From Clostridia bacterium (GTDB lineage Bacteria; Bacillota; Clostridia; Oscillospirales; CAG-272): a stretch of DNA of 40,428 nt. This document shows positions 28,176 to 37,476 of the stretch, piece by piece. The position numbers and the translations under genes are program-made. The stretch's first letter is position 1. Each line of letters starts with the position of its first letter. Below the pieces are notes generated by a model. The model ran no database searches. It saw nothing but the letters and a program-made list of their open reading frames with translations, and was not told where the DNA came from. The stretch is taken from NCBI GenBank assembly GCA_017412675.1, contig JAFPWV010000130.1:1-40428 (forward strand), in the 5' to 3' direction.

Positions 28176-29951
28176 TCAGTCAAAGAGCTTTGCGAGCTCG
28201 TCGATCGTCTTGCCGAATTCCTTCATCGCGCCTGCGACCACCTCGGGGGAGGTCAGGTCCACGCCCGCGATCTTCAGTTCGTTGATCGGGTAATCCGAGC
28301 CGCCGGTCGACAGGAATTTCAGATAATTCTCCGCGTCCCCGGTCTCGAAGATGCGGGAGGCGAGATACACGGCGGAGCAGAAGCCCGTCGCGTAGACGTA
28401 CACATAGAACGCGCGGTAGAAGTGCGGGATGTACGCCCATTCGTACCGGATCTCCTCGCGGATCGCGGCGTTCGGGTAGTAGGTCTTTTCGAGGTCTTCA
28501 TAGAGCCCCGAGAGCCAGTCCGCCGTGAGCGGGATCCCGGAGGCCTCGGCTTCGTGAGCCCGGTACTCAAATTCCGCGAACAGGGTCTGGCGGAACACGG
28601 TCGTCCGGAAGCCCTCGAGGAAGTGGTTGAGGATGTACGCCCTTCTCTTCGGATCGGTCTCCGCGGAGAGGAGGTATTTCGTGAGGAGCACCTCGTTGAC
28701 GGTCGAGGCCACCTCCGCGACGAGGAGCTTATAGCCGTGGTTTGCGAAGTCCTGCGCCTCGGAGGAGAGGTAGGAGTGCATCGCGTGGCCGAGCTCGTGC
28801 GCCAGGGTGAAGGCGTCGTCGAGGGTGCCGGCGTAGTTGAGCTTCACGAAGGGATGCACGCCGTAGACGCCCGCCGAGAACGCGCCGGATTCCTTGCCGG
28901 GGGTCTCGTAGACGTCGATCCAGTTTTCGCGGTACGCGCGCGCGATCACCGCCTGGTACGCCTCGCCGAGCGGCTTCACGGCCTCGAGGACCAGCCGCTT
29001 CGCTTCTTCGTAGGGCATCGGCCAGTCGATATCCGCGACCATCGGGCAATAGAGGTCGTACACGTCGAGCTTCTCGAGCCCGAGGACCTTTTTCCGCAGC
29101 TCGAGATACTTCTCCATCATCGGGACGGCGTCGTGGATCGCCCCGATCAGGGCGTCGTATACCTGCTCCGGTACGTTCGCGCCGGCGAGCGAGGCCGCTC
29201 TGGCGGACGGATAGCCGCGGAGGGAGGCGAAGAGGTTGTCCTGCTTCACGGAGCCGCCGTAGAGGGACGCGAAGGTGCCCTTATGCGCGCCGTAGGTCCC
29301 GAACATCGCCCGGAACGCCGCGTCGCGGACCTCCTTCTTCCCGCTCTCGCGCCGGACATGGAAGTTCCCGGCAGTCAGCTCGGTCTTTTGTCCCTCCTCG
29401 TCGATCACCGGTGGGAGCTTCATCTCGACGTTGGTGAACATTTGATAGGTATTCGAGGGCGTCGCGGTGATCTTGCGCACGGCGGCGAGGATCCCTTCGG
29501 ATTTCTCGTCGAGGACGTGATCGCGCAGACGGGTGGCGTCGTCGATGAGGTGGCGGTATGCTGCGAGCGCGTCGGATTTCAGGTATTCGGCGAGCGTCCC
29601 GGCCGGGATCGCCATGAGCTCGGGCTCGAAGAAGGACAGGGCCGCGCCCGCCTTCACGGAGAGGGACTGGACCTTCTCGGACCGTTCGAGGAACGCGGTG
29701 TCCCCGCCGTCGATCGTCTTGCCGAGGAACGCGTAGCTCCCGACGAGACTCATTTTTTCTTCAAACGCATTGACGGTGTCGTAGGCCTTTGCGAGGGACT
29801 CTGCGCTCTGGCCGAGGGTGCCCTTCAGCGCGGTGAGCGAAGGGATGGCTGCGGCGCATGCGTCATAGGCTGCCTGCCAGTCTTCGGGCGAGGCGAAGAG
29901 GTCGGTGAGCTGCCATTTGCATTCTTCCGGGATTTCGCTGCGGTTTTTCAT
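28176..29951 (-). CDS. pepF: Oligoendopeptidase F (M3B)
   Basis: A 591-residue cytoplasmic zinc peptidase that degrades peptides of roughly 7-17 residues. The zinc motif is HELGHAMHS (385-393), and a downstream glutamate lies in VAEVASTVNE. GVYGVHPFVKLNY upstream and the C-terminal YVYVYATGFCSAVYLA block are typical of the family. The length is typical. AAAGGAG lies seven bases before the start at 29951. It follows the GDPD-like gene by 52 bp; a GC-rich palindrome lies in that gap. Confidence 0.96.
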   Translation of the reverse strand: MKNRSEIPEECKWQLTDLFASPEDWQAAYDACAAAIPSLTALKGTLGQSAESLAKAYDTVNAFEEKMSLVGSYAFLGKTIDGGDTAFLERSEKVQSLSVKAGAALSFFEPELMAIPAGTLAEYLKSDALAAYRHLIDDATRLRDHVLDEKSEGILAAVRKITATPSNTYQMFTNVEMKLPPVIDEEGQKTELTAGNFHVRRESGKKEVRDAAFRAMFGTYGAHKGTFASLYGGSVKQDNLFASLRGYPSARAASLAGANVPEQVYDALIGAIHDAVPMMEKYLELRKKVLGLEKLDVYDLYCPMVADIDWPMPYEEAKRLVLEAVKPLGEAYQAVIARAYRENWIDVYETPGKESGAFSAGVYGVHPFVKLNYAGTLDDAFTLAHELGHAMHSYLSSEAQDFANHGYKLLVAEVASTVNEVLLTKYLLSAETDPKRRAYILNHFLEGFRTTVFRQTLFAEFEYRAHEAEASGIPLTADWLSGLYEDLEKTYYPNAAIREEIRYEWAYIPHFYRAFYVYVYATGFCSAVYLASRIFETGDAENYLKFLSTGGSDYPINELKIAGVDLTSPEVVAGAMKEFGKTIDELAKLFD

Positions 29952-29977
29952 CAGGATACTCCTTTGTGATTCTTTTT

Positions 29978-29991
29978 GGCCCGCGCGGGCC
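29978..29991. repeat. Perfect GC palindrome between gdpD-like gene and pepF
   Basis: GGCCCGCGCGGGCC is a perfect 14-bp palindrome. On the minus strand it is followed by AAAAAG, not T residues, so it is not an intrinsic terminator. It could stabilise or process the mRNA end. Confidence 0.55.
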
Positions 29992-30003
29992 GCGTCGAAC
30001 TGC

Positions 30004-30834
30004 TTACCGGTATCTTCTCCCCGTCTTCTCGAGGAAGCGGGACACGCTGCCGATCCAGTCGGTCTGGATGATGTCGAACCGGTCGGCGCACCAGCCCCAG
30101 CCGAATTCCGGATCGCCGAGGATCGCCGCGTCGTCGGAGTGTCCCGCGGAGAGGACCGCCCGATAGTCGTACACGATGGCGTTCACCCAGCAGAGCTTGC
30201 CGTCCCGGCGCAAGAGCTCCCGGTATGCCTCGGAAGCCGTGTCGTCCTCCTCCGTCTTGAAGAGGAGCTCCGTCCCGATGTAGTTGATGTTCCGGCTTTT
30301 CAGCATTTCGTGGGTGTCGCCCGTTTTCGAGATGACCGGCAGGAACTGGATGTCCGGGGCGTAAGTCTCGACGACGTCGAGCTGCTCCTTCCGCGGCGAG
30401 CATTTGAGGATGATCTGATCCTTCATGTCGTGCCGCTTCACGCATTCGATGATCTCCGCCGGGTTGTCGCCGAACTTGTCCACGTTGATGTAGCAGCGTC
30501 CCTTGAGGTGCTCGAGGACCTCGTCGAGGGTGTTGACGCCGAGCTCGGTCCGGGTGCCGTCCACGTTGCAGAGCCTGAGCGCCCGCACCTCGGCTGCCGT
30601 CATCTTCGGAATGCGCACGTCCTCACAGAACTGCCGCCGCTCCATGCCGGGGTGGAAGATGAACAGCTCGCCGTCCGCCGATTTGGTCACGTCGAGTTCG
30701 ACCATGTCCGCCCCTTCGGCGATGGCGAAGTCGAACGACGCGATGGTGTTGCACGGGATGTTGCCGCCGAAGATCCCGCGATGCGCGCAGAGGATGATCC
30801 GCTCCCGCGCGGTTTCCCGGATGTCGAATTTCAT
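30004..30834 (-). CDS. Glycerophosphodiester phosphodiesterase-family protein, altered active site
   Basis: A 276-residue GDPD TIM barrel: CAHRG (16-20), NTIASFDFAIAEGADMVELDVT (split over 29-50) and H61 in IFHPG. In ordinary GDPDs the loop reads PENT and the later motif HD; here they are PCNT (C28) and HP (P62). The metal-binding Glu is therefore lost, while H18, R19, E46, D48 and H61 remain. It has no signal peptide. The activity may be altered or directed at another phosphodiester. AGGAG precedes the start at 30834, which lies 26 bp after the flippase gene in the same operon. Confidence 0.87.
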   Translation of the reverse strand: MKFDIRETARERIILCAHRGIFGGNIPCNTIASFDFAIAEGADMVELDVTKSADGELFIFHPGMERRQFCEDVRIPKMTAAEVRALRLCNVDGTRTELGVNTLDEVLEHLKGRCYINVDKFGDNPAEIIECVKRHDMKDQIILKCSPRKEQLDVVETYAPDIQFLPVISKTGDTHEMLKSRNINYIGTELLFKTEEDDTASEAYRELLRRDGKLCWVNAIVYDYRAVLSAGHSDDAAILGDPEFGWGWCADRFDIIQTDWIGSVSRFLEKTGRRYR

Positions 30835-30860
30835 GATGATCTCCTTTCGGATCGGGTTCG

Positions 30861-32456
30861 TTAATGTCTTCTCATATTTTTCAGCTCACGGAGCGTGACG
30901 ACGCGGAAGAGGAAAATCAGTGCGAGATAGACGCAGCCCGCAGCCGCGATCGCGATGAGGCCGCCCATCCGCACGCCGAGCGCCCCCTTGAGCGGGATGG
31001 CGAGGAAATACGCCGCCGCGCCCATGAACAGCGCCGCCGCAGCCGTCTTCGCCACGTTGACGAGGATCGGCTTCGCGCAGCCCTTCATGTAGGAGCGCAG
31101 GAAGACGAGGTTCATCGTGATCATGACCACATAGCAGACGCAGGTGGCGATCGGCGCGCCCTTGATGTTGAGCGCGGGACGGCTGACCAGCACGGTCGTC
31201 AGGATGCACTTGATGACGCCGCCGACCGTCAGGCTCACGAGCGGCAGATTGACCCGCCCGAACGCCTGCAGGATCGCGCCCGTGATCGAGACCACGGCGT
31301 AGAGCACCACGGCGATGCCGAAGGTTGCGAGCATCACGGAGCCGTTCTCCACGTCGCCGCGCGGATAGAGGATGCGGAAGATCGGCTCCGCGAGGACGAA
31401 CATGCCGATCCCGGAGGGCAGCGCGAGCATCAGGGAGTACTTGAAGCAGTTGGTCATGTTCTTCTTCACGCCCTCGCGGTCGTTCGCCGTGTATGCCGCC
31501 GTCAGAACGGGCAGGATACTCACGGTGAAGGGGACGATGAACGCGGACGGGAAGTTGAAGACCTTCTTCGCGTTGCCGAAGACGCCGTTGAGCGCTTTCG
31601 CCGCCGGATAGCCGAAGTCAAGGCCGCCGAGGAAGAACGGCCCGATGGCGAGGCCCTTCTGCAAAAGCCCCATGATGATGACGTCGTCGATGACGTTCAC
31701 GACGCTCATGACGGACGCGCCGAGGGACACGGGGATCGCGATGCGGAAGAGCTCCTTCACGATCTGCCTGTCCGTCCGCACCTCCATGCCCGTGCGCTCG
31801 GTGCCGCGGCTGAAGCGCTTCTTGCTGAAGAGGAGGAAGACCACGGCCAAAACCGCCCCGAGGGACACGCCGGAGATGGCGGCCGCGGATGAGGTCGAAT
31901 CCCCCGCCCCGGCTCTCACCACGACGACGGCCAGGGCGATCCCGAGGCCGAGCTTGACCACCGCTTCGATGACCTGCGAAACGGCGGTGTAGATCATGAT
32001 GGAATGCCCCTGGAAATAGCCGCGCATCCCGGACATCAAAAACGCGCAGAAGGCGGTCACCGCGAGAACGCGGATGGAGAAGCCGGCGTCCGGGTTGTGG
32101 ATCAGCGAGGCGAGCCAGTCGCTGAAGACGAACATGAAGAGCGCGACGACGGCGCCGATCATGGCGAACAGCCGCATCGAGACCTTGTAGATCCGCTCGG
32201 CCTCGTCCCGGTTCCCGCGAACCAGCGTTTCGGAGACCATCCGGGACACCGCGACGGGAAGACCTGCGGAGGCGAGCACGGCAATGAGATTGTAGATGTT
32301 GTAGGCGCTGTAAAAGACGCCCATGCCCCCGTCGCCGAGGATCCGCGCGATGGGGAAGGTGAAGAGCAGTCCCGCGAGCTTGACGAACGCGGTGGAGACC
32401 GTCAGTATGAACGCCCCTTCGAGGAAGGAGCCTCGGGTTTGAGCAGCGTTTTTCAG
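30861..32456 (-). CDS. SpoVB/MurJ-type polysaccharide flippase (MOP superfamily), apparent CTG start
   Basis: A protein of about 531 residues with 13-14 hydrophobic segments. It resembles stage V sporulation protein B and other lipid-linked precursor exporters of the MOP superfamily, which act in peptidoglycan or polysaccharide synthesis. The family N-terminus is present as GSFLEGAFILTVSTAF, then RILGDGGMGVFYSAYN. No ATG, GTG or TTG exists in frame between the upstream stop and the ATG at 32324, which would cut off the first helix. A CTG at 32454-32456 has GAAGG seven bases upstream and lies about 42 nt from the predicted transcript start. I take it as the start. The gene heads a six-gene minus operon. 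Confidence 0.85.
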   Translation of the reverse strand: MKNAAQTRGSFLEGAFILTVSTAFVKLAGLLFTFPIARILGDGGMGVFYSAYNIYNLIAVLASAGLPVAVSRMVSETLVRGNRDEAERIYKVSMRLFAMIGAVVALFMFVFSDWLASLIHNPDAGFSIRVLAVTAFCAFLMSGMRGYFQGHSIMIYTAVSQVIEAVVKLGLGIALAVVVVRAGAGDSTSSAAAISGVSLGAVLAVVFLLFSKKRFSRGTERTGMEVRTDRQIVKELFRIAIPVSLGASVMSVVNVIDDVIIMGLLQKGLAIGPFFLGGLDFGYPAAKALNGVFGNAKKVFNFPSAFIVPFTVSILPVLTAAYTANDREGVKKNMTNCFKYSLMLALPSGIGMFVLAEPIFRILYPRGDVENGSVMLATFGIAVVLYAVVSITGAILQAFGRVNLPLVSLTVGGVIKCILTTVLVSRPALNIKGAPIATCVCYVVMITMNLVFLRSYMKGCAKPILVNVAKTAAAALFMGAAAYFLAIPLKGALGVRMGGLIAIAAAGCVYLALIFLFRVVTLRELKNMRRH

Positions 32457-32503
32457 AACAAAACCTTCTTTTCTGTGATTTTCAGAGTCCGTGATCCGTC
32501 CCT

Positions 32504-32532
32504 ATCATAGCACAATTTCCGGGGAAAGTCAA
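32504..32532 (-). promoter_or_regulatory. Promoter of the six-gene flippase-pepF operon
   Basis: TTGACT (32527-32532) and TATGAT (32504-32509) are 17 bp apart, with a TG extended -10 (TGCTATGAT). The -35 begins 22 bp downstream of the sbcC stop. It fixes the transcript start near 32498, which supports the CTG start at 32456. Confidence 0.82.
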
Positions 32533-32554
32533 TGAAGGAAATGAAATCCGCGCC

Positions 32555-35314
32555 TCATGCGCCGGGGTCGACCATGGCACGGCTTTCCCCGCCCCGCCGC
32601 TCGACGAGGATCCGCCGGGGGATGCGCTCGCGCAGGGAGGCGACGTGGGAGATGATCCCGACGGACCGTCCGCCGCCGCCGAGCGATTCGAGGACCTCCA
32701 CCGCCGCGCCGAGGGCGTTCTCGTCGAGCGAGCCGAAGCCCTCGTCGATGAACATCGCGTCGATCTTCACCCCGCCCGCCTCCGCTTCGGTCTCGTCGGA
32801 GAGCGCGAGGGCAAGGGCGAGGGACGCCGCGAACGCTTCGCCGCCGGAGAGGGACTTCACGGGCCGCCGCGAGCCGTCCCAATGATCCGCGACGTCGATG
32901 TCGAGCCCGCTTTTGCCCTGATGGGAGGCCTCCTCGCGCCGCCGGAGCTCATACCGCCCGTCCGTCATGCCCATGAGCCGGATGTTCGCCCGCCGCAGGA
33001 TCCGCTCGAAGAGGCGCATCTGCCAGAAGGCCTCGAGCGTCAGCTTTTCCTTGCCCGCGACACCGCCGCCCGCCGTGGAGGAGACCGCCGCGAGCTTCGC
33101 GTACCGTCTTTCCGTCTCGTCGAGCGCGCGCCGCGCTTCGAGGAAGGAGGCCGCCGTCTTTTCGTTGTGCCGGATCCGCTCCCTCGCCTCCGCCGCCGCG
33201 GTCATGAGCGCGTTTTCTTCCTCTGCGAGCTCCCCGGCGCGCCGGACAGCTTCGTCGAGATGCTCCGCCTCGCTCTCGGCGATCCGGGAACCGAGCGTGT
33301 CCGCCGCAGCCTGCTTCGCCTGCAGCTCGAGCGCGGCATCCGAGAGCGTCTTCTCCGCCGCCCGAACCGCTTCCTCCTCCTCGTCCGCGCGCCCGTTCAT
33401 CGCCTGAACGCTCGCGTCGAGGTCGGCACGGGTCCTGAGCGGCAGCTTCGCCGAGAGCGCGTCACGCCGGGTCCGCCGCTCCGCGAGGGCGCCTCCGAGC
33501 TCGGCGAGCGTCCGCAGATACGCGGCTTTCCGTTCGCCGACGGTCTTTTCTTCTTCGGCGAGCGCCTCGAGCTCCCGCGCGATCCCGGTGCGCTCTTCTT
33601 CCGCCCGCTGACGTTCCCCGAGGCGTTCGCGGAGTTCTCTGCCGTCCGCTCTTCGGATCGCCGCGCGGCTTTCTTCTTCCCGCGCAAGCTCTTCGAGCGG
33701 AATGTCGGGGATTTCTCCCCCCGCCGCACCGGCGATCTCCTCGTCGAGGCGCTTCGCCGTCGAACGGGCTGCCGAAACGCGCTCCGCCGCCACCCGCATG
33801 ACCTCGCTCTGGGCGTCCGCGGCCTTCCTGGCCCGATCCACCGCCGCGCGGTCCGGGACGTCGTCCTCCCGGTCAGCCGGAGCGGGGTGCTCGCGCGATC
33901 CGCACACCGGACAGGGTTCCCCGTCGGAGAGCTCCCCGGCGAGGATCCCGGCGATGCCGTCGAAATACCGCCGCGTCAGGGAATCCGCGCGATCCCGGGC
34001 AGCCTCCCACGCCTGCGCCGCATCTTCGTACTCCGCCGCGCGATCCGCGATCTCCCGCTCCGCCGCCATCCGCAGCCGGTACCGCTTCGCCATCTCCCCG
34101 CACCGCTTTTCCTCTGCCGCCGCCGCGTCCAGCTCGCGTTCGAGATGCCGCCCAGCCTCCACGATCCCGTCGAGCGCTTCGAGCCGTTCCCGGAGACGGG
34201 CGGCCTCATCCCGGATGCGCGCCTCTTCCGCCTCCGCCGCATCACACGCCCGATGGGCAGCCTCTTCTTCCGATTCCGTCTCCCGGACCTCCCGCTCCAG
34301 CGCGTCCCGCTCGTCGTAATCAGGTTCGAGGGACTTCAGGGCCGCCGCCTTTTCTCTCAGCGCCGTCGCCCGCCTGTGCCGGATCCCGGCGTTTTCCGCA
34401 TCGTGTCCGGCTTCCTCGAACCGCTTCTGCGCCGCGTCACGCTCCCCGCAGGCCCGGCGGTACGCCTCCTCGTTCTTCCGGTCGTTCTCGGCCCGGATCT
34501 TCGCCTCGTCCGCGGCTTTTCTCTCAGCCGAACAAGCCGCAAGGCGCTCCTCTTGTGCCCCGAGCCGCTCCTTCGCCTCCGCCAGATCGCGCGTCAGCCC
34601 TTCCTCGAGCGCATCCGCCGGGGGGGTCTCCCATTCGTCGAGGAGCGCGCGGACCGGCCCGTCTTCGCTCTCGAAGGCCGCCGCCAGCTGCTCCGTGCGG
34701 ATCCGCATCGCGTCGAGGGCCGCTTTTTCGGCTTTGGTGCGCTCCGCGGCTTCTCTCGTGAACCGCTCGAAGAGCTCCGTGCCGAAAATGCCGCGCAGCA
34801 TGGGGATCCGCTCCTTTGTGTCGGCGAAGAGGAGATCGCGGAATTCGCCCTGCGCGAGCATCACACACCGCCGGAACTGGTCGCGGTCGAGCCCGATGAT
34901 CTCCGTCACCGCCGCGGTCACGGGTCTCTGCTTCACGGCGGCGACACGACCGTCCTCATGCCGGATCCACGCCTCCTGCGAGCGCTCCTCGGCGACCGTC
35001 CCGTCCCGTTTCCGGCGTTCGCGGCCCCATTCGCGGTAGACGCACCACACCTGCCCCGCATCCTCGAACGTGAAGCGCACCGAGGTCACGACATCCGGCG
35101 GCGCAGCCTTCGAGCGGAGCATCCCGCTTTCCCGGCTCCCCCCGCTCGGCTCCCCGTACAGGGCGAACGTCATCGCGTCGAAGAGCATCGTCTTTCCGGA
35201 GCCCGTGTCCCCGGTGATGAGATAGAGCCCGCCGCCGGTCAGAAGGCGCAGATCGAGCGTCTGTTCCGTGATATACGGCCCGAAGGCCTTGAGCGTCAGC
35301 TCCAGCGGTCTCAT
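32555..35314 (-). CDS. sbcC: Exonuclease subunit SbcC (Rad50-like ATPase)
   Basis: A 919-residue SMC-like ATPase that with SbcD opens DNA hairpins and processes double-strand breaks. The N-terminus MRPLELTLKAFGPY leads to Walker A GDTGSGKT (35-42). Two long Glu/Arg/Ala coiled coils flank a zinc hook CPVC near 464 (EPCPVCGSREHP). The C-terminal ATPase half has the signature LSGGEAFAASLALALAL and Walker B MFIDEGFGSLD. The start at 35314 overlaps the sbcD stop by 4 bp, and the family N-terminus begins exactly here. Length is somewhat below the E. coli protein, as usual in Clostridia. Confidence 0.96.
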   Translation of the reverse strand: MRPLELTLKAFGPYITEQTLDLRLLTGGGLYLITGDTGSGKTMLFDAMTFALYGEPSGGSRESGMLRSKAAPPDVVTSVRFTFEDAGQVWCVYREWGRERRKRDGTVAEERSQEAWIRHEDGRVAAVKQRPVTAAVTEIIGLDRDQFRRCVMLAQGEFRDLLFADTKERIPMLRGIFGTELFERFTREAAERTKAEKAALDAMRIRTEQLAAAFESEDGPVRALLDEWETPPADALEEGLTRDLAEAKERLGAQEERLAACSAERKAADEAKIRAENDRKNEEAYRRACGERDAAQKRFEEAGHDAENAGIRHRRATALREKAAALKSLEPDYDERDALEREVRETESEEEAAHRACDAAEAEEARIRDEAARLRERLEALDGIVEAGRHLERELDAAAAEEKRCGEMAKRYRLRMAAEREIADRAAEYEDAAQAWEAARDRADSLTRRYFDGIAGILAGELSDGEPCPVCGSREHPAPADREDDVPDRAAVDRARKAADAQSEVMRVAAERVSAARSTAKRLDEEIAGAAGGEIPDIPLEELAREEESRAAIRRADGRELRERLGERQRAEEERTGIARELEALAEEEKTVGERKAAYLRTLAELGGALAERRTRRDALSAKLPLRTRADLDASVQAMNGRADEEEEAVRAAEKTLSDAALELQAKQAAADTLGSRIAESEAEHLDEAVRRAGELAEEENALMTAAAEARERIRHNEKTAASFLEARRALDETERRYAKLAAVSSTAGGGVAGKEKLTLEAFWQMRLFERILRRANIRLMGMTDGRYELRRREEASHQGKSGLDIDVADHWDGSRRPVKSLSGGEAFAASLALALALSDETEAEAGGVKIDAMFIDEGFGSLDENALGAAVEVLESLGGGGRSVGIISHVASLRERIPRRILVERRGGESRAMVDPGA

Positions 35315-36456
35315 CTTCTCCCTCCTTCTGCTTCCCGGGCAGCCCGGAACAGCTCCTCTGCCAGTCTGACCGTCTCCTCGTCCGGCGGCGCGCCCTGCTG
35401 ACGTTCCCAGAGCTGCGCGAAGACGGACTCCGGCGTCAGGGAGTCGGGACCCGTCTCGTCCTCCGTCACGATCTCGAGGCGTCCGAGCGCGCGCGTCCGT
35501 TGATTGTCGTAGCTGAGCCGCAACAGGTTCGGATAGACGACCCGCAGCTTCGCCACCGCGTCCGGGACGTCCTCCTCGTCCGTGAGGATCACCCGGAGAT
35601 AGTCGTCGGGATCGCCCTTTTCGCGGAACGCGGGCGACACGAGCTCCTCGTAAGTCCCGCGCATCTGCCGCACGTCGCGGCGCACGGGAAGCGGGATCTC
35701 TTCGATGCGGACCGCTCGCTCCCCGTCGATCGTCACGAGGCTGACGGATTTCGCGTCGTCCGCCTCGTCGAAGGAGCACTTCACCGGCGAGCCGCTGTAC
35801 CGCACGGTCCTGCGTCCGACCGCATGTGCGCGGTGCAGGTGTCCGAGCGCGACGTAATCGAACGGCGCGTAAACGGAGGGATCGACCCGTCCGATGCCGC
35901 CTGCGGTGCTCTCGATCCCGTCCGGGGCCGCGAAATGATGCGCGATGAGGACGTTCCGGCGTCCGGGATCGATGCCGAGCCGCGCGATCGCCTCCGCCGC
36001 GGTGTCCCCCCAGCTCTCCGCAGCCGTCCCCTCGACCGCTGCCCGATACTGCACGGGCCGGAAAAACGGCAGGAGCCAGAAATCCACCGGCCCCGCCCGG
36101 TCCTCGAGGGTCACGGGGCGCACCTCTCCGTCGTAAACCGGTGAAACATGCGCGCCCGCCCGGTCGAGGAGCGCGGAAAGATAGCCCACGCGTTCGGGGG
36201 AATCGTGGTTGCCGGAGATCGCGAGGATCGGGATGCCCGCCGCCGACAGCCCGGTGACGAACCGGTCGAAAACCGCGACGGAATCCGCGGAGGGGGCCGC
36301 CCGGTCGTAGATGTCCCCGGCCGCGATCACCGCGTCGCACGCTTCCCGCACGGCGATGTCCCGGACGGCGTCGAGGGCGGCTTCGATTTCGCCGTTCATC
36401 GGCGCTTCGCAGAGCCTGAGCCCGATGTGGAGATCGGAGGTATGGAGGAATTTCAT
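35311..36456 (-). CDS. sbcD: Exonuclease subunit SbcD (Mre11-like nuclease)
   Basis: A 381-residue metallophosphoesterase-fold nuclease partner of SbcC. Motifs in order: MKFLHTSDLHIG at the N-terminus, AAGDIYDR, ISGNHDSPER, AHHFA and GHLHRAH. The C-terminal capping domain follows. The start at 36456 is chosen because the family N-terminus begins there; the longer upstream frame has no homology. The ribosome site is weak (GGGACG). A divergent promoter for the sugar module lies in the 158-bp upstream gap; an AGTATA on the reverse strand (36508-36513) could be the sbcD -10, but no good -35 was seen. Confidence 0.96.
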   Translation of the reverse strand: MKFLHTSDLHIGLRLCEAPMNGEIEAALDAVRDIAVREACDAVIAAGDIYDRAAPSADSVAVFDRFVTGLSAAGIPILAISGNHDSPERVGYLSALLDRAGAHVSPVYDGEVRPVTLEDRAGPVDFWLLPFFRPVQYRAAVEGTAAESWGDTAAEAIARLGIDPGRRNVLIAHHFAAPDGIESTAGGIGRVDPSVYAPFDYVALGHLHRAHAVGRRTVRYSGSPVKCSFDEADDAKSVSLVTIDGERAVRIEEIPLPVRRDVRQMRGTYEELVSPAFREKGDPDDYLRVILTDEEDVPDAVAKLRVVYPNLLRLSYDNQRTRALGRLEIVTEDETGPDSLTPESVFAQLWERQQGAPPDEETVRLAEELFRAAREAEGGRR

Positions 36457-36488
36457 AAAAATCGTCCCGCTGTTTTTTGCCGTTCTTC

Positions 36489-36517
36489 TTGACAGTTCCT
36501 GTTTCTTAGTATATACT
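36489..36517 (+). promoter_or_regulatory. Promoter of the sugar isomerase/dehydrogenase genes
   Basis: TTGACA (36489-36494) and TATACT (36512-36517) are 17 bp apart. The leader to 36615 would be about 90 nt. The divergent sbcD promoter, if TATACT at 36508-36513 on the other strand is used, would overlap it. Confidence 0.8.
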
Positions 36518-36614
36518 GTTTTCAGCGGAAATGAAAGTCGAATCCGTAAATTCTTGCGCGCTCCGGCTTCTTTTTCCAAAACCGACACCAATCCCCATCA
36601 GAGGAGGGTTCTCT

Positions 36615-37451
36615 ATGAAAAAATCTTTGAATGCCTGGACGGTGGAAGGCGCGGCGAGCTTCGAGCAGATGTTCGAGGCCGTCTCCCGCGCGGGCTTCGA
36701 CGGGATCGAGCTCAACGTCGACGGCCCCGGCGGCGCACACGCGCTCTCCATGGAGACGACGGAGGCGGATTACGCCGCGATCCGCGCACTCAGCGAGCGG
36801 TACGCCCTGCCCGTCGTCAGCATCTCGACCTCCCTCGCGGGCGGCATGAGCGGCCACCCCGAACGCTGGGAGGACTACCGGCGGCTCATCCGGAAGCAGA
36901 TCGAAGCGGCGAAGGCGCTCGGCGCGGGCGGCATCCTGACGGTCCCGGGCGGCATGAACGCAACCCTGACGCTCAAGGGCGCGCGGGAGACCAGCATCGC
37001 GTTCTACAAGTCCATGCGCGAAGAGATCGAGGCCTCGGGCATCTTCGTCGGGCTCGAGAACGTCTGGAACGGCTTCTTCCTCTCCCCCTACGACATGAAG
37101 TCCATGATCGAGGAGATCGGCTCCCCGTCCATCGGCGCGTATTTCGACGCCGGGAACATGCTCGCCTTCTCCGTCTCCGAATACTGGGCGGAGGTCCTCG
37201 CCGGGCACATCGGATACGTCCATGTGAAGGACTACAAACGGTACGGCGGAATCAACTCCGGCGGCACCTGGGAGGACATCACGCACGGCTCCGCGAACTG
37301 GGCGGCGATCATCCCCGCGCTCAAGGCGGGCGGCTTCGACGGCTACCTCACCGGCGAGGTCGGCAAATCCGATCCCGACATGAGCTGGGACGACTACTAC
37401 AAAAAAGTCGCCGGCGAGATCGGCGAGATCATTCAGTACGAAAACCAATAA
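36615..37451 (+). CDS. Sugar phosphate isomerase/epimerase (AP-endonuclease-2-like TIM barrel)
   Basis: A 278-residue xylose-isomerase-like TIM barrel. The metal ligands expected for the family are readable: E148 in VGLENVW, D178 in GAYFDAGN, H203 in YVHVKD and E248 in LTGEVG. Relatives include IolE/IolI, tagatose 3-epimerases and hydroxypyruvate isomerases; the substrate cannot be told. The start at 36615 has GAGGAGGG upstream, and the protein begins MKKSLNAWTVEG. It is followed after 25 bp by a Gfo/Idh/MocA dehydrogenase, the usual partnership in catabolism of inositol-like or modified sugars. Confidence 0.9.
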   Translation: MKKSLNAWTVEGAASFEQMFEAVSRAGFDGIELNVDGPGGAHALSMETTEADYAAIRALSERYALPVVSISTSLAGGMSGHPERWEDYRRLIRKQIEAAKALGAGGILTVPGGMNATLTLKGARETSIAFYKSMREEIEASGIFVGLENVWNGFFLSPYDMKSMIEEIGSPSIGAYFDAGNMLAFSVSEYWAEVLAGHIGYVHVKDYKRYGGINSGGTWEDITHGSANWAAIIPALKAGGFDGYLTGEVGKSDPDMSWDDYYKKVAGEIGEIIQYENQ

Positions 37452-37476
37452 CGCAAAACAATAAAGGAGAATCATC

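Noticed and set aside
29978..29991. Intrinsic terminator between the GDPD-like gene and pepF
   Set aside because: The perfect palindrome is followed by A residues on the transcribed minus strand, and pepF continues the operon.
35315..36340. In-frame upstream extension of sbcC through sbcD
   Set aside because: The SbcC N-terminus MRPLELTLKAFGPY begins at 35314 with the ATGA overlap, and the extension is a shifted-frame translation of sbcD.
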